A DNA stretch of 62,207 bases. Origin: a virus. The stretch spans positions 1 through 62,207 of IMG/VR virus record IMGVR_UViG_3300025141_000087. One strand, given 5' to 3'. The translations under genes and the position numbers were made by a program. Each line of letters begins with the position of its first letter. Positions within the stretch are counted from its first letter, which is position 1. Under the pieces are notes generated by a model. It ran no database searches. It saw nothing but the letters and a program-made list of their open reading frames with translations, and had not been told where the DNA came from. Below, one piece after another: positions 40,737 through 48,748 of this stretch.

Positions 40737-41674
40737 TGCAACTCTCCTAAAGCTTCGTATAATAAGTAGTCATCAGAACCGCATAATGACGCTTCATTTT
40801 TTCGTTTCAAAAACTCATCTTTTGTCATCGACCCAATGTCGTCATAGCCGGCTGTATTTATTTTATATACTTCAATTCCATAATTCAATAAGTCTTTTAT
40901 TATCTTCTTTGATTTGTTCTCGGCATCAACATCTAAACCAATATAAATTGGTGTATCATTCTTTACGATCATCTGAAACAACTTTGAGTTCTCGCGCAAA
41001 GTAGAACCAAGAATTGGAACAGCATTTGGGCCAGCAATTATTGCATCAAAGATGCCTTCAACAATCACAAGATCTTGATCGAGGTCTAGGTAAAGTTCAT
41101 TAAATATTATATCTTTTGATACTGGAGGGTTGAGATATTTTTTCCATGCACCATTAAATGCTCTTGCAACAAAATAGTTTACATAACCTTCTTCATCAAA
41201 AGATGGAATGATAACTCTGTTATTATATTTTCCATTCATGCAACATCCAATTTTCCAACGAAGAATCTCTTTCTTTGTTATTCCTCTATTCTTCAAATAA
41301 TTTAAAGCAGGCGTCGTTACCAAAGGAAGGTTTTCATTTGCAAGAGATATAAATTCTTTTGGCAAGTCAAATCTTTGTATTTGTTCAGTTTCATCGTCTT
41401 CTGAAAATATATCATCAAATTTTGTTACATCTTCTCGACCATTTAATTTGTCCCATTGTTGAAGTGTGCGAAAATCACCATACTTTCTTACGAGACGCCG
41501 AAGAGAGCGACCATAATAATCACAAATCCAACACTTAAAAGCATCTTTCTCTAAATTAATAGAGAATTTTCGTTTATGATGTTTGCATTTTGGACAATAA
41601 AAAAGGTGTTCATCGTTTGAATGATGAAATTTTCCAAAAATACTTTTTAGGAGTTGGAGCTTCTCTCCTTCCAT
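40733..41674 (-). CDS. 61: DNA primase, T4 gp61-like
   Basis: A 313-residue primase (T4 gp61: 342). An N-terminal zinc ribbon is formed by C27, C30, C48 and C51 (FYCPKCKHHKRKF, KCWICDYYG), which in this family recognises the priming site. The Toprim catalytic part has DLVIVEGIFDAI with Glu207, then YIGLDVDAENKSKK with Asp248 and Asp250. RVIIPSFDEEG and FVARAFN between them are also typical of phage and DnaG-type primases. It makes RNA primers for lagging strands with a helicase that is not in this window. The ATG lies inside the end of the RuvC-like gene (28-base overlap). Confidence 0.92.
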   Translation of the reverse strand: MEGEKLQLLKSIFGKFHHSNDEHLFYCPKCKHHKRKFSINLEKDAFKCWICDYYGRSLRRLVRKYGDFRTLQQWDKLNGREDVTKFDDIFSEDDETEQIQRFDLPKEFISLANENLPLVTTPALNYLKNRGITKKEILRWKIGCCMNGKYNNRVIIPSFDEEGYVNYFVARAFNGAWKKYLNPPVSKDIIFNELYLDLDQDLVIVEGIFDAIIAGPNAVPILGSTLRENSKLFQMIVKNDTPIYIGLDVDAENKSKKIIKDLLNYGIEVYKINTAGYDDIGSMTKDEFLKRKNEASLCGSDDYLLYEALGELQ

Positions 41675-42186
41675 AAATTATAACCTGCTCTCGCGATAAT
41701 TAAACTGTCTGCCCGATCATAAGAACCAGGCTTGGGATTACCTTGTTTTGTATATTCTACCACAAAATTTGGTTCGTTGTCAAGAATATATTGAAGAACG
41801 ACCTGTTTTGCCTTTTCTCCACGAGGAATTTTAATACCATTTGATTTTCTAGCAGTTGATGCTCCAATGTATTCTGGTTCAATTCCTACTACATCTAAAC
41901 ATATGTAAGATACTATACCATTAAACTTCGCTAATGTCAATAAAGTTTTTGCTGAAGAAAAACCAGGTCTAAAAGCTTGCAGAGACTGTTCAACAAAAAT
42001 ATGTTCGATGCGAAATTTGATAGTTAAATCTAATAATTTGCTTTTAACAAATTCTGCTTTTGTATACGGACTTGGAAAACGGTTTTTGTTTCTCATATCC
42101 CAAGCTTCACAATATAATACTTTGCCAGTAACATCAAGAATAGTCACACCAGTTATTGATGTTGAAATGTCTAAGCCTAAGATCAC
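41647..42186 (-). CDS. ruvC: RuvC-like Holliday junction resolvase
   Basis: A 179-residue protein of the RNase H fold with a GTG start at 42186. The likely catalytic acids are Asp6 (ILGLDISTSITGV), Glu66 (HIFVEQSLQAF), Asp157 and Asp160 (SYDRADSLIIARAG). Bacterial RuvC is about 170 residues and has the same order of motifs. It would cut branched recombination intermediates, for instance to debranch DNA before packaging. T4 uses the unrelated gp49 (endonuclease VII) for that job, so this is an alternative solution. No clear ribosome binding site precedes the GTG, which hints at coupling or weak expression. Primase overlaps its 3' end. Confidence 0.88.
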   Translation of the reverse strand: MILGLDISTSITGVTILDVTGKVLYCEAWDMRNKNRFPSPYTKAEFVKSKLLDLTIKFRIEHIFVEQSLQAFRPGFSSAKTLLTLAKFNGIVSYICLDVVGIEPEYIGASTARKSNGIKIPRGEKAKQVVLQYILDNEPNFVVEYTKQGNPKPGSYDRADSLIIARAGYNLWKERSSNS

Positions 42187-42198
42187 AATTACATTATA

Positions 42199-43404
42199 TC
42201 AAAAATCTAACTTAAGCTTAAATGTAAATTCTCGATCTTCAGTTTTTTTAACTGGTGTTGCTAATTTAGCAACACCTAAAAGATTTTTATCATCGTCGTA
42301 AAGCCCAATTTGAGAAATATATGTTTGTTTCTTAAAACTAGCGCTGTGATGTGAGTGAGAACTAGTGACTATATTTTTTATTAGCATTTTATCACTCTCA
42401 AAGTAACTTGTCATACTAGCTGTAATGTCCGTAGATTCAGGTCCGGACCCAGATTTTCTATATGTTGGATTACTTGAATGATTTAAAAGGCCTTTTGGAG
42501 CATGAGCTAACATTGTTAATGTCGGAACATAATTTACCCCTTCAAATTCCATAGAATAACTGGAAGAGAACGCATCACCAGTGTCGTATGTAGGGTCATT
42601 AGCTCCGTTCGCGAAGAAATACCATGCTGGGGCCTGTGAGGCGCCGGTGGTTCCGTTGTGATATACATCTGTAAAGGCGCCTTCGTGTAAGTCCCATGAC
42701 CCAGTTAAAATAAGAAACCCTTCATTGTATAATACAACTCCAGCTACATTACCAGTAGCATGAACCGAACTGGTAACTTCGATTAATTCTCCATTTTTAC
42801 CTATATCATGCAACTCTGCCAATAAAGTTCCACTTACATAATATTTTAAACGAACAGACCCTTTTCTTATGGAAGATCCATAAAAAATAGAAGGAATACT
42901 TATTAAACTTAATCTTTGTGAATTTTTTTCACATCCTGGAACATTAGATGATGAATATGCATAATGAGGACTATTAACTGTGTAATAATCTAAAGTAATA
43001 CGAAGAGCGTCAATATAGTCTCTTGGATTAGCCAGAGCAGAATGTGAAAATGATATAGAAGCAGATAAAGGATAAGAGCCCTGTATCTCATCTCCGTATG
43101 AAAAGTCAGTATTAAAGTCGCTAGTTGCAGCTGTTCTGAACGATGTTAAACTTCCCTGTTTTGTTATAAAAGGATATATTAGCTGGTCAGATGACCTATC
43201 AACATTTAGCTCGTATAAACTAACATATCCATATGGAACGTGATTCAAAAAATCACTTGTAGCTGTGCGATTAGCGTCGGATCGCATAAATTTTGGATTG
43301 TTGTTGTAATAAACTTGGCCATCATAAATAACAAATTCATTTTTAGGATAAGTCTTTATCCTATTATGAAATACATCCGTTGGTCCAAACTTATAGTATG
43401 GCAT
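42199..43404 (-). CDS. Virion-type protein, paralogue of the next gene upstream (401 aa)
   Basis: A 401-residue, Ser/Tyr-rich beta protein. Its C-terminus (QIGLYDDDKNLLGVAKLATP, then FTFKLKLDF) matches that of the 399-residue protein at 43408 (TVGLYSADNELLAVAKLSEP, then MRVRLDY). Shared patterns in the middle are RKGSVRLKYY against KKGSFSLYMG and VVLYNEGFLILTGSWDLH against LIFYQAGIIVLSASDHF. The pair arose by duplication. Lying between large baseplate-type genes and the replication block, they are probably appendage or baseplate-periphery proteins, perhaps forming a mixed complex. No enzymatic motif is seen. Confidence 0.65.
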   Translation of the reverse strand: MPYYKFGPTDVFHNRIKTYPKNEFVIYDGQVYYNNNPKFMRSDANRTATSDFLNHVPYGYVSLYELNVDRSSDQLIYPFITKQGSLTSFRTAATSDFNTDFSYGDEIQGSYPLSASISFSHSALANPRDYIDALRITLDYYTVNSPHYAYSSSNVPGCEKNSQRLSLISIPSIFYGSSIRKGSVRLKYYVSGTLLAELHDIGKNGELIEVTSSVHATGNVAGVVLYNEGFLILTGSWDLHEGAFTDVYHNGTTGASQAPAWYFFANGANDPTYDTGDAFSSSYSMEFEGVNYVPTLTMLAHAPKGLLNHSSNPTYRKSGSGPESTDITASMTSYFESDKMLIKNIVTSSHSHHSASFKKQTYISQIGLYDDDKNLLGVAKLATPVKKTEDREFTFKLKLDF

Positions 43405-43407
43405 TTT

Positions 43408-44607
43408 TTAATAATCCAGACGCACCCTCATTGTCAGCTCTGTATCGGGCGTTTTTTTCAGAGGCTCAGAGAGCTTGGCAACTGCTAACAGTTCATTATC
43501 AGCAGAATATAGTCCAACTGTAGTAATATATGACACAGGCTGATCTAATGAAGTGTTTTTAACTTGAATTTTACTAGCGCTCAGATAAGTTGGATTTGCG
43601 CTATAATTAAACTCATTATGATTTGCTCTACAGAAATAAATTGTTGAATTTAATTCTGTTGTGTTATTAAAAGAAATACTTTGAATTCTGTTTCTTATCG
43701 CATCTGCAGAGGCTGAAATTGCGGATCCTGTCAACACTGCTCCGAAGGTAGCGATTCCGCCATTATTTGGATTGTGAGGAAGATGGACTGGATAATCTGC
43801 TCGCGAGGCTGTAACATGATTGAGAAAATGATCAGAAGCAGAAAGAACAATTATACCAGCTTGATAAAAGATGAGACCAGAAACACCAGAGCCTCCGACG
43901 CCCGGGCCTGCGATGGGGACCGCAGATAGGTCCGAAACTCCAGCAATTACAGATGCCGACAACACACCATATTCTCCAGCTGGTGAATCAGTATAATATG
44001 ATCCGGTACCCTGATCGTCGTGAATTTTGGTAATGTAGCTCCAAACCTTCGGTTCGGCGGAGTCGGGACTTGCAAGAGAACCAGTGCCCATATAAAGACT
44101 AAAGGAGCCTTTTTTAATTTCATCTTTTACTAATAAACGCGAGAAACTAATAAAATAACCTTGAAGAATTTCATCTCCACCTGGAATTTTAAACTTCTTG
44201 ATTGTTCCATCAGTGTTGTGACCCATAAGAATCTGAGCCATTTGATTGTAAATATTTAATTTATCACTATTTTGATAGTTATTAAGTCCACTTAGATCTG
44301 GTCCGCCCCAAATATGTGTTTTCCCATCATGGTGAGCAGCGCCGGTAGCGTGCCATCTAGAACTGGAATGGTATCCGCAAGTGATGTCAAAAATGTGATT
44401 CGCAGATGAACTCAGATATGGATAATCATAAACAGATTGAAACATTCCGTGAGAATAATTTTTGATATTATTTTCGCTTCCAAGTTCAATGGTGGAAGCA
44501 CCATATGTACCAGAAACAATTGTCCCTGTTATAGGAATCGCTTCATGAAGCAGCGTTCTAGTTGTTGTAACATCATTATTTGCATAAGTTTTAAATGTTG
44601 TAGCCAT
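43408..44607 (-). CDS. Virion-type protein, paralogue of the gene downstream (399 aa)
   Basis: A 399-residue beta-rich protein, Ser/Gly/Ala-rich, with an internal Gly-rich loop (IAGPGVGGSGVSGLIF). It is a tandem paralogue of the 401-residue protein that starts three bases after its stop. The C-terminal pattern GLYSADNELLAVAKLSEPLK occurs often in marine T4-like phages as I remember it, in proteins annotated as structural. The neighbourhood of large tail or baseplate proteins supports a virion role. Which structure it belongs to cannot be read from sequence. Confidence 0.65.
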   Translation of the reverse strand: MATTFKTYANNDVTTTRTLLHEAIPITGTIVSGTYGASTIELGSENNIKNYSHGMFQSVYDYPYLSSSANHIFDITCGYHSSSRWHATGAAHHDGKTHIWGGPDLSGLNNYQNSDKLNIYNQMAQILMGHNTDGTIKKFKIPGGDEILQGYFISFSRLLVKDEIKKGSFSLYMGTGSLASPDSAEPKVWSYITKIHDDQGTGSYYTDSPAGEYGVLSASVIAGVSDLSAVPIAGPGVGGSGVSGLIFYQAGIIVLSASDHFLNHVTASRADYPVHLPHNPNNGGIATFGAVLTGSAISASADAIRNRIQSISFNNTTELNSTIYFCRANHNEFNYSANPTYLSASKIQVKNTSLDQPVSYITTVGLYSADNELLAVAKLSEPLKKTPDTELTMRVRLDY

Positions 44608-44621
44608 ATTTTTTACCTTTT

Positions 44622-45665
44622 TTAATCTACTCGTTTAACAAATCTAAATGGAATATCTATTCTATACCCAGTTGTAGCGCCAGTGATTCGAATTGTTGTA
44701 TCAATATAATGTACTGTTGCGTTCCCGGCTCCGCCGTTACTAGTGGTCGGCAGCGCCCAAGAGGCATAATTAGTTGTGCCCAGTCTCTGAAATAAGAAAT
44801 TGCTTGTTTGCAACTCTGTTGAAGCAGCAATTTTAAATCTCAACGTTGTTCCTCGCGGACCTTTTAATTGGCTGTTTTCTCGGGATGTTGTAGCGAGGTC
44901 TGTCCAACTAGTAATATCTTTAACAAAGCCCGGATCCGTTCCCAACGACACAAAATAACTAGCAATATTATCGTCATCAATAAAAGAGACTGCAGCGGGA
45001 GAGCCAGTTGTGCCCGCCATTTTACCCAAGGAACCGGGCGCAACAATTGTTCCTAATCTATTATCCATCTCAATTATATATTGAGTTTCAATTAAGTCAC
45101 TCGATAATCTATGTTTTGGGTGAATTTCATCAGTGTTTAATCCTTGGTCTAAACGAACATATACTTCTTCAAACTTACCCGGCTCGAAGCCATTCATAGT
45201 GCCATCCGGATCTTTATCGACAGAATCGGGAATAAGTCCGGGGTTTGTTTGATCGGCTTGTGGGTTCAATGTTGTTCTAGATGTTCTTTCATCAACAGTA
45301 ACAACGTAGTGTGTGCCATCAGCTTTTCCAAAACTATTATTAAGGCGTCGACGCGTGTTTGATTGGTTCAAAAGAATGACCGGAAGATATAAAAGATTTG
45401 TTCTAGGGATTGAAAGTAATTTACTTTTCATCATAGATGTGTTGTTTGTAAACGCTTCTAAAACGGGAGTTTGCAAAACAGTCAAATCATAATAAGCGCT
45501 TCCGGATGCATGGTTTTTATTGTAATTATTATAATTAATCTCATCATCGCCTAAAGCAAATTTTGCAATTTTAAAAGTACCATCTCCTTTCGCAAGCCTC
45601 ATTCTACCTGTATCGGTTAATACAGCGTCTAAAATAATATCGCCGCTATTGTCAAGAAAAGCCAT
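44622..45665 (-). CDS. Virion-type protein with baseplate-like N-terminus (347 aa)
   Basis: A 347-residue protein. The N-terminus reads DIILDAVLTDTGRMRLAKGD, then IAKFALGDDEINY, a pattern echoed at the start of the 367-residue protein at 52708 (VIEIQLTQYGKHLLSLGKFK, YAFFDADVIY). Both would form a small alpha/beta domain at the N-terminus, perhaps a docking module. The remainder is beta-rich, ending RIDIPFRFVKRVD. An AAAAGGAG start site precedes the ATG and the motif ACTACTTATAAT lies 21 bases upstream, so a transcription unit may begin here. It is likely part of the tail or baseplate. Confidence 0.66.
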   Translation of the reverse strand: MAFLDNSGDIILDAVLTDTGRMRLAKGDGTFKIAKFALGDDEINYNNYNKNHASGSAYYDLTVLQTPVLEAFTNNTSMMKSKLLSIPRTNLLYLPVILLNQSNTRRRLNNSFGKADGTHYVVTVDERTSRTTLNPQADQTNPGLIPDSVDKDPDGTMNGFEPGKFEEVYVRLDQGLNTDEIHPKHRLSSDLIETQYIIEMDNRLGTIVAPGSLGKMAGTTGSPAAVSFIDDDNIASYFVSLGTDPGFVKDITSWTDLATTSRENSQLKGPRGTTLRFKIAASTELQTSNFLFQRLGTTNYASWALPTTSNGGAGNATVHYIDTTIRITGATTGYRIDIPFRFVKRVD

Positions 45666-45685
45666 AGATTTACTCCTTTTTATAT

Positions 45686-45695
45686 TATAAGTAGT
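45686..45695 (-). promoter_or_regulatory. Candidate phage promoter motif ACTACTTATA
   Basis: The coding strand reads GAACTACTTATAATATAAAAAGGAG in two overlapping parts: motif, then ribosome binding site, 21 bases upstream of the ATG at 45665. It includes a perfect TATAAT. No -35 box with normal spacing is present, which points to a phage-modified polymerase. Confidence 0.45.
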
Positions 45696-45731
45696 TCTTT
45701 TTTTATAAAAAAGTTAATTTTAAATATCTCT

Positions 45732-48716
45732 TTAAGCAACCGTAGTCCCAGAATCAGAATCCCTAATATCTTCTTTCTTTTTTACTTCTATGTTCATATG
45801 TTTGGTTTCAAAAACAACATTAACATCAATTTTTCTACCAGTCTTTTTTGAAATAAGTCTAATTTTAAAATATTTTTCTGGACCTCGATTAAAAATAGAC
45901 TCTTCAGCTAAACCAAGTTCCGGAGTAAGGTTGACGGCTGTGGTACCAACCTCACTTTCATCAAACTCTATACCTGTTTTAGTTTCATCAATAAATCTTT
46001 GTTCCGGCTGTGGAATGACTGAAATATATCTTCTCATAACTTTTGTACTTTTGGGCTTCTTTTTCTTCATTTCAAAAATATCGATTAACAAATAAACAGC
46101 GCCGCTATTATCGACTAATTCTACTTTATAAACTTCGCTAGGGTTAGAAACATGGCCATGTACATCTTTAACTCTAAAAGTATAATAATATTTTGTATTT
46201 GGGATAAGATTATCAACAAGGGAAAAAGAAGAAAAACCTTCTACACCGTGTTCTCTCATGGTGCCTTTAAAATCTTGATAACTGGCGGGCTCAATGGTGG
46301 TCCTAAACACTTGAAAAGTTTGCGGAGGATCCTCACTTTGAAATTCTATTATAGATCCTTGTGGAAGCTCTTGTGCCTCATATATCTCTTTCAAAGATTC
46401 AGCATCTCCATTTTCAGTTTCGATAATAATTGGTTCCTGCTTAACCTCTCCTGTATTGCTACTTAAATTAATTAAAACTTTATTGTTTACATTTTTATAT
46501 GGAAGAATGTTTATATTTGGCGGGATTGGGGGGCTATCCATCATTCTAGTTGCACAAGAAAAATATGGTACTTCTACCACTTTGACATTTGGCCTAGAAA
46601 TAATATCAACCTCAAAATCATAAGTTGCGGTGTCATTAGAATATTTTTTAATCACCTTTTCGAAGCGTTTCTTGATCTCCTCTTCGCCCGCCATGGCGGC
46701 GGTGGCGAGGTTCCCCATGTTCGCCAAATATTTTCGATCTATTTTATACTCATATTCTGTTCCAAAAATTACTCTCCAAGCATATATTCGATAATGATAT
46801 CTTTCACCATATCTCATTTGAGTATCAATATGTTTTAATACATCGAGCTTTCTAGTGTTTGAATAATAATAATTTTGTATTACTTCAACAGGAGTGCCGG
46901 CTGCGTTGCAACGCCATTTTGCAACTCTATATGCAATTGTTTCTGAGGGCGCGGTTTTGCCTGATAAAATTTGTCTAAAACTTCTTGTTTTATCTTTGAC
47001 TAAATTCATAAATCTAGCCTGAAAAATTGTCATGAGAAGATTTTTTAAAAATTTACTCTGTCCTCCATCGTCTTCAGACTCATGAAGCATATTATAATAT
47101 TCGGAATCAAGTTCTGCTAAAACAGTAAAATCTTCTCCAGTTTTGTTAGCAAAAATCTCGGCTCCTTTATCTGCAAACTGATCAGTCCAGTTCCAGAAGC
47201 TATCATCATAAAAGGAAAAACTACTTCTACCATCAATTACTTCTTCAAAATCTGTACTGGCTTTTTTAACCTCACGAAATCCTCGCGCTGAGCCCCAACC
47301 AGATCTTGCAGCATTTTTTTCAACTGTAAATATTTCATCGCCGGAGTCTGCAGCAACATTTGATTTAAATTTAAGTCTATTTTTCATGCCATCAGCAAAA
47401 TTTCCCTGTCCTCCTTCAATCATAGTTTTTAAAATTGCACCATCTAATTTAGCGTCTACTAATAAATCCGCTAAAGAAGTATTTGTATCAGTAGAAAATT
47501 CCAATTCAAAAAACATAGGAAACATAAAACGTTTATAATGATATTCAACCATTCTTTTATTCATTTCATAAGGAGCAAGAATGTTGGCATGTTTATTTCT
47601 CATAGTACTGAAGACCTGGCGATCAACTCCACCATAGACAGCAATTTTACTGTTATAAACTCTGGACCATTTTTCAAAATACTGCCCTTTACTTTTTTCT
47701 CCTATTTTTTCTCCCTTCTCGTTTAACGCATCTTTAAACATGTCTGGAAGCTGATTCTTCAATGTTACAAATTTATGAAATTCAGTAAATTGTTGTTTTC
47801 CTGGTATGCGATCCGGGGAGATTTCTTCCATCAAAAACACATTCATATTTGGCAACAGCACAGTGTCGTCGAGTCGCTCTCCCGGGAGCCTCCAGTCTAA
47901 ATTCTCATAATCTTTAACATAAAAATTGTAATCAGATTTGCATTTATAATAAAGAGGCTTATTCATATATGATGTTGCCTCCAGTTCTTTAAAAGAGAAT
48001 GGTTTATAATAAATTGTTGTGTAATCAATATGTCTTTTTCCAGTCGTTTTATAATAAACGTCCTTGTTGTAAACAAACTTTAATTCATTAAAATATATCC
48101 TTTTCGCGAAGGCGGCGAGCAGAGATAAATTCTCCCCTTTCAGGTGTTTATCGGCCCCGCGAGGGGTTCTGATGGTAATTTTCTCTCTTCTTTCGGGTAT
48201 GTTTCGTTCATTCCCTTTGTCCGCGGACCCTCTCTCCGCCATATACCACTTTTCAACGGACGTAACGTCTTGATGGGTTATTCTAGGATAAACAACAGTA
48301 TTGTTACTAATGCCGTTGACGTTCGCGTCCGTCTCTTGAAAAAAGTTTGGACTAAGCCCACCGTCCGAGGCGTCAATAGCCCAATAAGCGCCGATGGCTG
48401 CGCGGACTTCATCTTCAGGTTTCCAGTTAAGAAGTCTGTTTGTCCAAAAATGAGAGTAGTCGCCAGACCAGTCTTCAGTATGAGTAAGAAGTTCTTTGTT
48501 AAAGGCCTCCATTGATTTCTGTTTAACATAATAAGCTGGGCCTTTTTCTAGGCCGGCTGTAGAGCGATCACGGTAAAAACGAGGGGCGTCATCAAAAAGG
48601 TAAACCTTTCTTGGGGAAGAGAGGTTTTCTCCAGCTACTTTGTCCCCATCGTCGAAATCGCTTTCCGGAGCAGTTACAGCTTCTTGGCCACTTGTATTGT
48701 TACTTGTTGGTGCCAT
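45732..48716 (-). CDS. Large virion protein with fibronectin type III-like domain (994 aa)
   Basis: A 994-residue protein with an N-terminal disordered stretch, a large Tyr/Lys/Asp-rich region and, near residues 720-870, a segment of FN3 type: SPPIPPNINILPYKNVNNKV, then LIPNTKYYYTFRVKDVHGHV and NPSEVYKVELVD. FN3-like modules are frequent on phage virion surfaces, where they bind carbohydrate or stabilise assemblies. The C-terminus is charged and Lys-rich (KKKKPKSTKVMRRYISVIPQ). It sits between the 347- and 1319-residue proteins in the giant baseplate-type group. No enzyme motif is recognised. A TATAAT-like sequence occurs in the short upstream gap, with no clear -35. Confidence 0.66.
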   Translation of the reverse strand: MAPTSNNTSGQEAVTAPESDFDDGDKVAGENLSSPRKVYLFDDAPRFYRDRSTAGLEKGPAYYVKQKSMEAFNKELLTHTEDWSGDYSHFWTNRLLNWKPEDEVRAAIGAYWAIDASDGGLSPNFFQETDANVNGISNNTVVYPRITHQDVTSVEKWYMAERGSADKGNERNIPERREKITIRTPRGADKHLKGENLSLLAAFAKRIYFNELKFVYNKDVYYKTTGKRHIDYTTIYYKPFSFKELEATSYMNKPLYYKCKSDYNFYVKDYENLDWRLPGERLDDTVLLPNMNVFLMEEISPDRIPGKQQFTEFHKFVTLKNQLPDMFKDALNEKGEKIGEKSKGQYFEKWSRVYNSKIAVYGGVDRQVFSTMRNKHANILAPYEMNKRMVEYHYKRFMFPMFFELEFSTDTNTSLADLLVDAKLDGAILKTMIEGGQGNFADGMKNRLKFKSNVAADSGDEIFTVEKNAARSGWGSARGFREVKKASTDFEEVIDGRSSFSFYDDSFWNWTDQFADKGAEIFANKTGEDFTVLAELDSEYYNMLHESEDDGGQSKFLKNLLMTIFQARFMNLVKDKTRSFRQILSGKTAPSETIAYRVAKWRCNAAGTPVEVIQNYYYSNTRKLDVLKHIDTQMRYGERYHYRIYAWRVIFGTEYEYKIDRKYLANMGNLATAAMAGEEEIKKRFEKVIKKYSNDTATYDFEVDIISRPNVKVVEVPYFSCATRMMDSPPIPPNINILPYKNVNNKVLINLSSNTGEVKQEPIIIETENGDAESLKEIYEAQELPQGSIIEFQSEDPPQTFQVFRTTIEPASYQDFKGTMREHGVEGFSSFSLVDNLIPNTKYYYTFRVKDVHGHVSNPSEVYKVELVDNSGAVYLLIDIFEMKKKKPKSTKVMRRYISVIPQPEQRFIDETKTGIEFDESEVGTTAVNLTPELGLAEESIFNRGPEKYFKIRLISKKTGRKIDVNVVFETKHMNIEVKKKEDIRDSDSGTTVA

Positions 48717-48748
48717 TTTGTTTCTCTTTATTATAACTATTCATTTTA

